NCBI GenBank assembly: GCA_964538615.1
Contig: CAZIGK010000002.1
Span: forward strand, 1 to 64,000
From: CAZIGK01 sp964538615
GTDB lineage: Bacteria > Pseudomonadota > Alphaproteobacteria > Rickettsiales > RI-342
Length of the DNA stretch: 64,000 bases
Direction of reading: 5' to 3'
Part shown: piece by piece, positions 41,953 to 50,710 of the stretch
Numbering within the stretch: the first letter of the stretch is position 1
Layout: every line of letters begins with the position of its first letter
The notes under the pieces: model-generated
Told to the model about the DNA's origin: nothing
Database searches by the model: none
What the model saw: only the letters and a program-made list of their open reading frames with translations
Position numbers and translations under genes: made by a program

Positions 41953-44055
41953 TCATTGCACCTGTTGAGGACAGTTTTTTTGGCTGGCGGCGCTTGTGGC
42001 TGCGAGGTTACTGTCCATACGCGGGGTGCGGTTGCACAGCATTTCCCGTACATCTGCAACATCATCCACATGCACGCAAAAAACCTTTCCCACAGAACCA
42101 TCCGCCTTCAGGTAACGGCGCTGACCAGCACGAATAGGTTGGCTTGTTCCCACCGCTTGCGATGCCGCAGCCTGCCGCATTAAATGCCCCAGAACGGTAC
42201 GGTAGGTATCATCACGGGGAGTCAGCCCGACGCTTTCCGCAATTTTGTAAAAAGGAATGTCGACATCCGGCCGCAGAGCATCTGCATGTTGGGTGGCAAA
42301 GGTTTGTCCAAGCCGCTGTTTAGCCTGCGTATAACTTTCTGCGGCACCTTTGGGACTCAGAATATGGCACTGCGCCTCGAAGGTTGCGAGATCATCCCGG
42401 TGCAGGCGAACGGGATCCGTTGGACGTTGCCCGAAGAGGACATCCACGGGCTTACCACCAATGGTGCCTTGTTCCCGCATTTCCTGTACCACCGCGCTGA
42501 AGGCTTGCGTGTTGCGGCGTAACCCGGTCTGGCGCTCAATGTCGCTAAGCGTCAGATATTGGCTGAGATCAACTTGTGACCAACGGTTGTCTTTTTCTCT
42601 TACATACTGGTTGAATTGCTGCTGGGTTTGAATCAGGCGGGTGCCATCCGCATCTATCTCTGCTATATCCAGTTTTGGGCGATGGCGCTGCTGTTCCTGC
42701 TCTGCCAGCTCCAGCAGGGGATCACGCTTACGACGCACATGCATCACATCCAGCGCCTCCAGCCCACGGCGGCCTTCCATATCACGCAGCATGGCTTCCG
42801 GTGGGGTGAGCGATGGATGGGCTTCATCCACTACCGAGAGGTAAATGCCAACTTTATCCGGGTCTTGCATATTCAGGCGCATGACACGTCCCACCATTTG
42901 CATGAGCATCCATTCGGACTGCACATCACGCATCATCACCACGGCACCTATTTCATCATCATCATGCCCCTGTATCAACAAATCAGCGGAAACGAGCGCC
43001 TTAAACTCACCCGCTCGATGTGCCGCCAATATGGCTTCGCGCTGGCGGGTCGGCATGGTGCCATCTATGGCACGGGCATAATGCGAGCCGAATCGTTCAT
43101 TCAGTTCATCCGCTATGGCTTTACAATGGTCAATGTCCTTGCCAAAAACCATCATTTTCTGATCTTTCAGTGGTCGGTCAGGCAAGTCTGCGCGGTGATG
43201 CACATAGTTTTCAATGATATCATAGGTTTTTTCATCCCGCGCACGACGTGACTTGGCGCGTACCAGTTGATTTTCACTCAATCCACGTGCGTCTGCTTCT
43301 TCCGCAAGAATTGCGGGATCAATCTCGATACGGTGCTGAAAAATCAGGTTTTGCATTTCGCAAACAAACCCCTGCCGAATGGCATCATAGAGCGGAATAT
43401 GGTCAATCAGATCCGAGCGACCAAACAGGGTTTCGCTGATATTCAGACCATTATCAAAGTGACCCGTGGCAGTGAAGGCATGCACAATGTGCTTACCGCT
43501 GTTGATGAAATGGGTCTTCAGCATCTCATGGGTGAGTTCACCCTGCATCATATGGGCTTCATCCAGAATCACGTAGTCATAGGCATCGGGGTCAAGATAA
43601 CCGTTTTCGATGGCAGATTGAACAGACTGCACCGGCATAATGGTGACCGCTTTATCCGTGGCAAAAACATCATGTTTTTCTTCCGCATTCAGGCTGGCAC
43701 GGTAGATGCCCACCTGATCTGGCTGGAAGCCTACCGGATCCATAAATTTCTTAGCGGTTGGCTTCACCAGATCAATACGTGGCGTCAGAACCAGAGTGCG
43801 GCGAGGGCGAGGATGTTCCGCCTGCGATAGTGGCTGAACAGATGCATGGTGCAACGCACGTGCAGCCGTACCCATAATAACCGTTTTACCAATACCGGTT
43901 GCGGCGACCAATGCGCCATGACGATTCCCAAGACTTAAGTCTGCACAGATATTCTCGCCAATATCGAATTGATGTTCGCGGAAGCGACATTCATCCGAAG
44001 CCAAAAACTCCAGCAGGTCATGACCTGCTTGTTGGGGAGAAAGGATAAAGCTCAT
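41953..44055 (-). CDS. SF2 DEAH-box helicase of unknown role
   Basis: 700 aa. Two RecA-like domains: Walker A AATGIGKT (~residue 52-59), motif Ia LVLTPRID, motif II DEAH in VILDEAHMMQGE (~165), motif III FTATGHF, motif V SADLLIQGHDDDEIG and motif VI QMVGRVMRLNMQD (~390). This is the Res/type III restriction subunit-like group of SF2 helicases. The region after residue ~440 is hydrophilic and helical (blocks SQYLTLSDIERQTGLRRNTQAF and YKIAESVGLTPRDDTY look like small helix-turn-helix or helical repeats) without a nuclease motif I can see. No restriction or defence partner gene is adjacent. An inverted repeat lies 37 bp upstream. Confidence 0.85.
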   Translation of the reverse strand: MSFILSPQQAGHDLLEFLASDECRFREHQFDIGENICADLSLGNRHGALVAATGIGKTVIMGTAARALHHASVQPLSQAEHPRPRRTLVLTPRIDLVKPTAKKFMDPVGFQPDQVGIYRASLNAEEKHDVFATDKAVTIMPVQSVQSAIENGYLDPDAYDYVILDEAHMMQGELTHEMLKTHFINSGKHIVHAFTATGHFDNGLNISETLFGRSDLIDHIPLYDAIRQGFVCEMQNLIFQHRIEIDPAILAEEADARGLSENQLVRAKSRRARDEKTYDIIENYVHHRADLPDRPLKDQKMMVFGKDIDHCKAIADELNERFGSHYARAIDGTMPTRQREAILAAHRAGEFKALVSADLLIQGHDDDEIGAVVMMRDVQSEWMLMQMVGRVMRLNMQDPDKVGIYLSVVDEAHPSLTPPEAMLRDMEGRRGLEALDVMHVRRKRDPLLELAEQEQQRHRPKLDIAEIDADGTRLIQTQQQFNQYVREKDNRWSQVDLSQYLTLSDIERQTGLRRNTQAFSAVVQEMREQGTIGGKPVDVLFGQRPTDPVRLHRDDLATFEAQCHILSPKGAAESYTQAKQRLGQTFATQHADALRPDVDIPFYKIAESVGLTPRDDTYRTVLGHLMRQAAASQAVGTSQPIRAGQRRYLKADGSVGKVFCVHVDDVADVREMLCNRTPRMDSNLAATSAASQKNCPQQVQ

Positions 44056-44091
44056 AGTCTCTCTGGTATATGGCAGCCGTGGTTACGTCTA

Positions 44092-44110
44092 CTGTATAGC
44101 GCGAATACAG
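44092..44110. promoter_or_regulatory. Inverted repeat upstream of the helicase gene
   Basis: CTGTAT-N7-ATACAG, 19 bp, 37-55 bp upstream of the helicase start. It has operator symmetry. It resembles a LexA box only superficially, because CTGT and ACAG are 11 rather than 8 bp apart. Confidence 0.35.
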
Positions 44111-44295
44111 CCTGTACACTTTAGCAGAGCCAAGTGACATAATGTTGACAAAAAGCTTTCTAAAACGTGAAGGCCGCCCAGCTCTGGATAGGGGCGTCAC
44201 GAGAGGGAGAATGTGTCAAAAACTACCGTTTTCGAGAGCCGGAAGCACCAAAAAAGGTCGTTTGCAGGCCATTAAGCATCTCACGAGGACACTCT

Positions 44296-45732
44296 CTAAT
44301 CGTCCATTGCCACAACATGGGTTTCCCTACGGTGTTGCGCTTGCAGTTCTTCCGCTATCAGGAATGCCATTTCCAGCGATTGCGAGGCATTCATACGGGG
44401 ATCACAATGGGTGTGGTAACGCTCATGCAGATCTACTTCGGAAATCGCCTGCGCTCCTCCCAGACACTCTGTTACATCCTGACCTGTCATTTCAAAATGT
44501 ACGCCTCCGGCAAAGGTACCTTCCGTTTTATGGATGGCAAAGAAATGCCGCAATTCTGCCAGAATATCATTAAAGCGTCGGGTTTTAATACCATTGGGGG
44601 ATTTGAAAGTGTTGCCATGCATAGGATCAGACGACCAGACAACGCTACGCCCTTCCTGCTTGACCCGACGCACCAGACGGGGCAGGTGTTCCTGAATCGC
44701 ATCTTTGCCCATACGGCTGATGAGCACAAGCCGTCCGGCTTCATTCTCCGGGTTCAGCAGGTCAATTAATTGAATCAGCTCATCTTCTTTCATGCTGGGG
44801 CCAACTTTTACCCCCACCGGATTGCCAATACCGCGCATATATTCCACATGTGCGTCTTCCAGCCCACGGGTGCGGTCACCAATCCACAGCATATGCGCAG
44901 ATTGAGAATACCATTTGCCGGTTGTTTCATCCCGGCGGGTAAAGGCTTCTTCGTAGTTCAATAGCAGAGCCTCGTGAGAAGTGTAGAAATCCGCTTCTTT
45001 CAGTTGCGATATATCATTCATCTTCAGGCCGCAGGCTTCAATGAAGGTCAGGCAGGAGGCGATTTCATCCGTCAGGCGTTTAAAACGCTGCGCCTGCGGA
45101 GAACGTCGAATAAAATCTGTGTTCCATTTGGCGATACGATGCAGGGAGGCATGGCCGCCTTTGGCCAGCGAACGCAGATAGTTCAGGGTTGCGGTGGATT
45201 GATGATACGCCTGCAACAGCCGTTCAGGATCCGGCTGGCGTGCCGCATGATCCAGATCCATGGCGTTCACCATATCTCCCCGGTAACTAGCGTATTCAAC
45301 TCCATCAATCATCTCGGTGGCAGCGGAGCGTGGTTTGGCAAATTGTCCGGCCACGCGACCCAGTTTCACCACCGGAACGCCTGCTCCATACATCAGTGCA
45401 ACCGTCATTTGCAGCAAAATCTGGAAGTAGTTTTTCAGGTTATCGTGATGGAACTCTGCGAAGCTTTCTGCGCAATCTCCCCCTTGCAGCACAAAGGCTT
45501 TGCCTTCGGCGGCTTTGGCCAGCTCTTTTTTCAATTTCCGTATTTCATTGGCGGCTACCATAGGCGGCATGCGGGAAAGCTCGGTTTCCACACGCGTCAG
45601 GGCGGCTTTGTCTGCATAGTCAGGTTGTTGCCTGATGGGATAATCCCTCCAGCTTGATGCTGTCCATGGTTTGCGGTTTTCCGTCACAGCGGGCGCGGCG
45701 GTAGGGTGGCGGGGGGCATCGGCGCTTTTCAT
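44296..45732 (-). CDS. 3-deoxy-7-phosphoheptulonate synthase, class II
   Basis: First enzyme of the shikimate pathway: joins phosphoenolpyruvate and erythrose 4-phosphate to DAHP. 478 aa from the ATG at 45732 (MKSADAPRHPTAAP). The class II (plant/AroG II) signature is clear: WTASSWRDYPIRQQPDYAD, FVLQGGDCAESFAEFHHDNLKN (~100-120), VKLGRVAGQFAKPRSA, LNYLRSLAKGG, WIGDRTRGLEDAHVEYMRGI, NPVGVKVGPSM, WSSDPMHGNTF and VHFEMTGQDVTECLGG. The open frame runs far upstream antisense to pheA, but that part is not coding. Divergent from pheA (87 bp), so both arms of aromatic amino-acid synthesis share a control region. Confidence 0.96.
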   Translation of the reverse strand: MKSADAPRHPTAAPAVTENRKPWTASSWRDYPIRQQPDYADKAALTRVETELSRMPPMVAANEIRKLKKELAKAAEGKAFVLQGGDCAESFAEFHHDNLKNYFQILLQMTVALMYGAGVPVVKLGRVAGQFAKPRSAATEMIDGVEYASYRGDMVNAMDLDHAARQPDPERLLQAYHQSTATLNYLRSLAKGGHASLHRIAKWNTDFIRRSPQAQRFKRLTDEIASCLTFIEACGLKMNDISQLKEADFYTSHEALLLNYEEAFTRRDETTGKWYSQSAHMLWIGDRTRGLEDAHVEYMRGIGNPVGVKVGPSMKEDELIQLIDLLNPENEAGRLVLISRMGKDAIQEHLPRLVRRVKQEGRSVVWSSDPMHGNTFKSPNGIKTRRFNDILAELRHFFAIHKTEGTFAGGVHFEMTGQDVTECLGGAQAISEVDLHERYHTHCDPRMNASQSLEMAFLIAEELQAQHRRETHVVAMDD

Positions 45733-45819
45733 GGTGCGTGTAATTCCATTTGACAGAGGGGAATGAATAGGCAGATACCTATCATATCTTTTCGCAAAAA
45801 ACAAAGGAACAGGCGTGAT

Positions 45820-46677
45820 ATGAGCCATTCTTCCAGCGCAGACCAACGGGTTGCATTTCAAGGCGTGCATGGTGCCCATTCCGATATGGCGTGCCGCAAA
45901 GTTTTTCCCTACATGGATACATTGCCTTGCCCAAGCTTTGAAGATGTGTTCAAAGCCGTGGAAAGTGGGCAGGTGAAATATGGTCTGGTGCCGATTGAAA
46001 ACTCTCGCGCTGGCCGTGTGGCAGAAATTCATAACCTGCTGCCAGAGACTCATTTGCATATCATTGGGGAATATCTGCACCCGGTGCAGCATCATCTGGT
46101 CGCGCCAAAAGGCGCAACGTTTGAGGGCATTCAGCATGTGTATTCGCACCCGCAAGCCTTGATGCAATGCCGCAACCACCTGCTGGATATGGGGGTGGAG
46201 CGTCATGCTTATGCGGATACGGCTGGCGCTGCCAAAGATGTAGCAGCATGGAATGACCTGAGTAAAGCGGCGCTGGCCACAGCCCTGGCAGCGGATCTGT
46301 ATGGCTTGCATATCGTGAAAGAAAACATGCAGGATGCCAATGACAACAGCACGCTGTTTGTCACGATCTCCCGTGAACCGCTGGAACTGCTGGGCAATGA
46401 AGAGCATCTGCTCACCAGTGTTCTGTTCACGACCCGCAATATTCCGGCCTCTTTGTTCAAGGCACTGGGTGGCTTTGCCACCAATGGCATCAACCTGCTG
46501 AAACTGGAAAGCTATCTGCCTGTCACCGCGCCGGATACCGCCAGCTTTTTTATCACTTTCTCCGGCCACCCGGAACAGCGTAACGTGCAACTGGCGCTGG
46601 AGGAACTGGGATTCTTCTGTCGGCAGGTGAAAGTGCTGGGCGTCTACCCGGCGGACAGAACCCGGCCCGTGGCGTAA
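45820..46677 (+). CDS. pheA: Prephenate dehydratase
   Basis: Converts prephenate to phenylpyruvate in phenylalanine synthesis. 285 aa from the ATG at 45820 (MSHSSSADQRVAFQGVHGAHSDMA). N-terminal PDT domain with GAHSDMACRKVF and YGLVPIENSRAGRV (~45-65); the C-terminal ACT regulatory domain is the segment SVLFTTRNIPASLFKALGGFATNGINLLKLES (~205-240), which binds phenylalanine. The usual TRF motif in the catalytic domain reads STLF here (NDNSTLFVTISR), so the Arg is replaced by Leu while the Thr is kept. Followed by a strong intrinsic terminator. Confidence 0.94.
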   Translation: MSHSSSADQRVAFQGVHGAHSDMACRKVFPYMDTLPCPSFEDVFKAVESGQVKYGLVPIENSRAGRVAEIHNLLPETHLHIIGEYLHPVQHHLVAPKGATFEGIQHVYSHPQALMQCRNHLLDMGVERHAYADTAGAAKDVAAWNDLSKAALATALAADLYGLHIVKENMQDANDNSTLFVTISREPLELLGNEEHLLTSVLFTTRNIPASLFKALGGFATNGINLLKLESYLPVTAPDTASFFITFSGHPEQRNVQLALEELGFFCRQVKVLGVYPADRTRPVA

Positions 46678-46724
46678 TCTGGTGGCATGAAGCAACCTGC
46701 AGCAGGTATAAAAGGCACATCATA

Positions 46725-46765
46725 GCGAAAGGGTGGAGAGTCTTTTCTCCACCCTTTCGCATTTT
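46725..46765 (+). terminator. Rho-independent terminator of pheA
   Basis: A perfect 15-bp stem (46725-46739 with 46746-46760), 6-nt loop, then ATTTTT. Lies between the convergent pheA and GT-B gene. Confidence 0.9.
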
Positions 46766-46785
46766 TAGAATGGTACGCCTCTTGA

Positions 46786-48372
46786 TTATCGTGCAGCGCT
46801 TTCATCCCGCCCCTGTTCGAGCGCAGCATGCTGACTGGCATCCAGCGCGCCTGCCACCATATGGGTATCATGTTGCGCTGCCACAACCTGATGGCGAGAC
46901 TGATAGTCAGAGACAAAGAAATCAACGGTTGTTTCTTCTCCTACGAAGTTAAATAATTCACGCACACGCGGGTCATGATTCAGCACGGAACGGTTAAACT
47001 TGCGTGCAATTTCCTGCGGATTCGCCAGATCTTCCATATGAATAATGGTGAGAGGGCGTGGCGATTCCGGATTTTGCGGATCCAGCCGCATGGCATCATA
47101 AGACTGCGCACGGATGACGCGATCATTCAGTGCCCCCGCTGCATAGCCCATGGTTGGAACCGCCATGGTTGGGACACCAGCCGCAATACCAGAGATGAGA
47201 CCGCTATAGCCGGAAATGACAACAAATGCTGCCGCATTGCTAATCATGTGCCGATGTTGCTCTACAGGTACGTTGTTCTGAATGCGAATACCGCCAACGC
47301 GTTCTGCTTCTTCAACAATTTTTGCAAACAGGTTCGGTGGACATTTGGGGCTAATATTCAATACCCACTCACGATCCGCATAAACCGTGTGCGGTTTGCT
47401 CTGAATCATACCCATGAAATATTGGTAATCGGGATTTTCTTCGCTGGGATCCTGTACGAATCCACCGCCACCAGAGACAAACACAACGCGATCTTCATCC
47501 GCAATGGAGGGGTCTTTTTCCGGAATACCGGGAGAGATGAAATGTCCCAGACTGATAATTTCTACACCTGTCGCCGCCAGAGCACCTTCTGGATAGAACT
47601 GCTCCAGAATCTTGTCGCCACGGTACAAAAGCTTATTCGCAACGGTTTGTATATGATGCAGTTGGTTGGCGGGGGTATCAAAAGTATTATCCTGATAAGG
47701 GATATCCCGGCCTAGTGGGTAAACCAGAGTATCTGGGTTCACCATTTTGGCGCGGTTAGCCATGTACTGCATTTCATCAGAGAAGGTGCCGTATCCGGTA
47801 GGCCATAACTCTGGCACCAGATAAACATATTCGCGCTTTGACAGAGCATGGTCTATTTTTTGCAACCTCTGACGGCGAACCTCTGGGTGTGCCATAAATT
47901 CAAAGGGTGAACCATCCAGCATAGGACTTGCTTTAAAGTCGCCTTTGATCCGATTATACGTTGTCTGAGAGGGCAGGGTGATATAATCAACGGAGTGGTC
48001 AAAGCCATAATCTTTCAGGTCAATTTGACCGTTGTTGGTCATAGCAGCTATCGTGTCTTCGCTGGCCATAATATCTACCGCAAAGCCGCGTGCAATCATG
48101 CCATTCACCACATCAATCATGCGATCTGCATGGCTGGCTGTCAGCGAAGATTCGATCCACATCAAGATGCGCGGGCTGTGCTCTGCTACATCCGATGCCA
48201 CTTCCTCTTTGGTTCGGCCGAAATGCCCGATGGATGCAATGGATTGAATAAACGCATGACGAGCATCAGGAAATCCAACTGTTTGCTCAGCGATATAGGC
48301 AACCAGTGTTTCATAATTTGCTGCCGGATTTTGAATCATGCGGAATATATTTTCATAAGCAGTACGTTGCAT
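46786..48372 (-). CDS. GT-B (MurG-like) glycosyltransferase-type protein of unknown role
   Basis: 528 aa, soluble, no signal peptide. The C-terminal half has the look of a nucleotide-sugar-dependent GT-B enzyme: VVFVSGGGGFVQDPSEENPD (~residues 297-317), like the Gly-rich loop of MurG, then HRHMISNAAAFVVISGYSGLISGIAAGVP (~378-406), which corresponds to the donor-binding region (MaxAD..isR.G..t..E....G.P). The N-terminal half (PRILMWIESSLTASHADRMIDVVNGM) resembles the acceptor domain but is divergent. It lies 48 bp downstream of the SahH-like gene on the same strand; the two are very likely one operon. The product is unknown. Confidence 0.6.
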   Translation of the reverse strand: MQRTAYENIFRMIQNPAANYETLVAYIAEQTVGFPDARHAFIQSIASIGHFGRTKEEVASDVAEHSPRILMWIESSLTASHADRMIDVVNGMIARGFAVDIMASEDTIAAMTNNGQIDLKDYGFDHSVDYITLPSQTTYNRIKGDFKASPMLDGSPFEFMAHPEVRRQRLQKIDHALSKREYVYLVPELWPTGYGTFSDEMQYMANRAKMVNPDTLVYPLGRDIPYQDNTFDTPANQLHHIQTVANKLLYRGDKILEQFYPEGALAATGVEIISLGHFISPGIPEKDPSIADEDRVVFVSGGGGFVQDPSEENPDYQYFMGMIQSKPHTVYADREWVLNISPKCPPNLFAKIVEEAERVGGIRIQNNVPVEQHRHMISNAAAFVVISGYSGLISGIAAGVPTMAVPTMGYAAGALNDRVIRAQSYDAMRLDPQNPESPRPLTIIHMEDLANPQEIARKFNRSVLNHDPRVRELFNFVGEETTVDFFVSDYQSRHQVVAAQHDTHMVAGALDASQHAALEQGRDESAAR

Positions 48373-48420
48373 AGTGTTTAACCTTCTATAGAAAATGTTA
48401 GCAGATGTGTTGGTGGAGAA

Positions 48421-49779
48421 TTACTTACTAAAACCTTGAAACTCTGTGAAATGACGCAACCAGACTTCAGCCAGTTTCATTAAAAGCGGGTCAGGTAACT
48501 GCGTGACTTTGCCACCTTCTACTTCGTCGGCTGTGTTCAACAGCATTTGCGCACCCAGTAGATACTCTGCTAATGATAAGGGTAAGGTAGAACTCACCAC
48601 ACCGCGCCCTTCATGGAAATTGACCGAGTTACCCCCATTCAGTAATTTGACACTCTTTCCACCGGGGAGGGTATAAACATCAGCAATATCCCCTTCTTTC
48701 AGACGAACATTCAATGCGCGCTCTTTCAGAGCGGGTAAATCCAGTTCATCATCCCCTGATGTGACGGAAGAAATGACGACTTCATCTTTTAAGATTCCCC
48801 ATTCATCGCCACGAATACCGCGATTGCCGGTGGCACTGATAATGAGATCTGCCCGACGCAACAGTTCTTCTTTGCTGGCTGCGACCTGAAACCCCATACC
48901 GGCAGCCTGTACCAACCGTAGAGGATTAAGATCATAAACAAGAGGACGCATTCCACGGTTTCTCAGTTCCAGTGCAGCAGCCATACCGATTTTGCCCAGA
49001 CCAATAACGGCTACGGTATTCATGTCCTCAAGTTGCCGGGTTTCTCCGTGAATAAGCAGTTCATCGGTCTTTTTGACGACCGCACGGCCGACCTGATTAT
49101 CTTCCGGTTCTTTTAGCGGACTGCGCGCTTTTGAAATTACCCGTGTATTCAAAACCGCAGGCCGCACCGGCTCTTCTGGAGTTTCACCTTGCTCGATTTT
49201 AGCATGATATTCTACTCGTTCAGCCTCATAGTCGGCGCGTATGTTAGCAAACATTTGCTCATATTTTTGATGTCCGTTCTCGGTACCTTCTACCACACCA
49301 GCAATTTTTGCAGCCAGCTCAGGGTCAGCCATGATAGCAGGTAGCGCGTACGCAAAATACCCCCCTTCATCTACAATGATAACGGGGTCTTCTACGCCAC
49401 GCAGGCGTTCTTTAAAATAGCTCACCGCAAATTCAGGAGTACGTAGCACGTGCTTATTCACATAAGCATCTACTTCGACCATTTGCTCAATAATCCGCTC
49501 TGCACGTGGATCGCGTTGTGATGACTTGGGAATGAAGGAAACTATTTGTCCAAGCTTTGCAAATGCTTCCAACAAAGCAATCATATCCATGGTGGTATGA
49601 TTGGCGATGATGAAGGATGCTTTGGGTTGTGGAGTGGCATCTTCTGTGGATGCCGCAACTGATTCCGTTAAGCTGTCTAACAGTTTATCATCACAAGATA
49701 TTTCTGTCATATCCGGATTTTGAATCCGCATGGAATCAGTATAGAATCCGGCTAGTTTGCGTTGGCGGCTGCTGTGCAT
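48421..49779 (-). CDS. Divergent S-adenosylhomocysteine-hydrolase-like protein
   Basis: 452 aa. The order of blocks follows SahH: NHTTMDMIALLEAFAKLG (residues 60-77; SahH has HMT...TAVLIETL), VDEGGYFA (136-143; SahH DDGGD), VEGTENGHQKYE (163-174; SahH EETTTGVHRLY), PAVLNTRVISKARS (207-220; SahH PAINVNDSVTKSK, Lys retained at 217), the NAD loop VIGLGKIGMAAALELRNRGM (258-277), ATGNRG, and a C-terminal GNSVNFHEGRGVVSSTLPLSLAEYLLG (SahH VNLGCATGHPSFVM..SF.NQ). Where SahH has the adenosine-binding GHFDxE, this protein reads TSGDDELD, so the substrate is probably not adenosylhomocysteine. Paired with the GT-B gene downstream. Inverted repeat 24 bp upstream. Confidence 0.7.
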   Translation of the reverse strand: MHSSRQRKLAGFYTDSMRIQNPDMTEISCDDKLLDSLTESVAASTEDATPQPKASFIIANHTTMDMIALLEAFAKLGQIVSFIPKSSQRDPRAERIIEQMVEVDAYVNKHVLRTPEFAVSYFKERLRGVEDPVIIVDEGGYFAYALPAIMADPELAAKIAGVVEGTENGHQKYEQMFANIRADYEAERVEYHAKIEQGETPEEPVRPAVLNTRVISKARSPLKEPEDNQVGRAVVKKTDELLIHGETRQLEDMNTVAVIGLGKIGMAAALELRNRGMRPLVYDLNPLRLVQAAGMGFQVAASKEELLRRADLIISATGNRGIRGDEWGILKDEVVISSVTSGDDELDLPALKERALNVRLKEGDIADVYTLPGGKSVKLLNGGNSVNFHEGRGVVSSTLPLSLAEYLLGAQMLLNTADEVEGGKVTQLPDPLLMKLAEVWLRHFTEFQGFSK

Positions 49780-50054
49780 AGGGTGACCCCAAAGTGTATC
49801 TGGTTACAAATTATGTGTAACTGGGTACATTGTTTTTGTGACAGTTTCTTGACGCTTTGGAGAAAGATTTATGATTATTTCGGTGCTTATGTCTGTTTTA
49901 TGTGCATTAATGGTTGTCTGATCCGCGCCGGATGGAGAGGTCTATTTTCTTTCAATAACAATAGATTGCGACAGAATCATAATATTGCTTTGGATGCGTC
50001 ACCACCGCCAGCAAGCCAGATTTTAAAAAAGTCTTCCCCCTCCTGATTCTGTGC
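49780..50054. other. Intergenic region upstream of the SahH-like gene
   Basis: About 275 AT-rich bases between the SahH-like start and the maoC stop. It holds the inverted repeat at 49803-49821 and a 15-codon hydrophobic frame (49871, GGAG eight bases upstream) that I do not call as a gene. Confidence 0.4.
49803..49821. promoter_or_regulatory. Inverted repeat upstream of the SahH-like/GT-B pair
   Basis: GTTACA-N7-TGTAAC, 19 bp, 24 bp before the start of the SahH-like gene. Operator-like symmetry; the regulator is unknown. Confidence 0.4.
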
Positions 50055-50486
50055 CTAGTCTGGTAGTTGCACGACAGCTTCGCCATCCAGCACCACCTGT
50101 TCCCGAACCAGACATTGGGTGGAGAGGGTGACGCGTTTTTTTTCCGGCTGCAAAGCCGTGACGGTTGCGCGGGCATAGACAGTATCCCCCACCCGTACGG
50201 GTGCTTTAAAGCGTAGATTTTGGCTAACATACAAGCAACCAGGGCCGGGGAGCTGCGTGCCAATAACCGTCGAAATGAGACTGGCGGTTAAAAACCCATG
50301 CACAATGCAGCCTTTGAAATAGGTGCCTGAGGCAAACTCTTCGTTCAGGTGCATGGGGTTCGTATCCCCGGAAACACCGGCAAAGTTGCGCACATCCGTA
50401 TCCGTAATGGTGCGGCTGTAGAGTGCGCTCATGCCTATATGCAAATCATTAAAGCGATAGCCGTGTAGTTCATCGCGCAAACTCAT
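50055..50486 (-). CDS. MaoC-family (R)-enoyl-CoA hydratase
   Basis: Hot-dog-fold hydratase, 143 aa from the ATG at 50486, which has GGAGG nine bases upstream; longer in-frame starts lack one. The hydratase 2 motif is DTDVRNFAGVSGDTNPMHLNEEFA with the catalytic Asp/His pair (D..N..H), followed by GCIVHGFLTASLIS. PhaJ-like enzymes turn enoyl-CoA into (R)-3-hydroxyacyl-CoA, which can feed PHA synthesis, in line with the phasin in this genome. In many alphaproteobacteria a MaoC domain sits with phosphotransacetylase, acetate kinase and fabI; here it is divergent from ackA-pduL and fabI. Confidence 0.9.
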   Translation of the reverse strand: MSLRDELHGYRFNDLHIGMSALYSRTITDTDVRNFAGVSGDTNPMHLNEEFASGTYFKGCIVHGFLTASLISTVIGTQLPGPGCLYVSQNLRFKAPVRVGDTVYARATVTALQPEKKRVTLSTQCLVREQVVLDGEAVVQLPD

Positions 50487-50710
50487 GGGGGCTGGCCTCC
50501 TGCCGCTGGTGTTGGTGTGTGACATTGTACTGTTGTATCGTGCCGTCGTCAGTATCAACTGAAAACCATGTTCTGTTTTTTCCTTATAACACACGCAACA
50601 CAAGACATGTTGTGGCATAATGATCTGCATGTAAAAAACATGTCATCATCTCACCTCTGACGTGATAGAACAATGGCCATGTTGAGAAGCCAACATTCAG
50701 GAGCGGTCAT

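Noticed and set aside
44092..44110. LexA (SOS) box upstream of the helicase
   Set aside because: CTGT and ACAG are separated by 11 rather than 8 bp, and alphaproteobacterial LexA prefers a direct repeat GTTC-N7-GTTC.
45733..46695. N-terminal extension of the DAHP synthase frame to a 799-residue protein
   Set aside because: The extra 320 codons are antisense to pheA; the enzyme's own start at 45732 gives the normal length.
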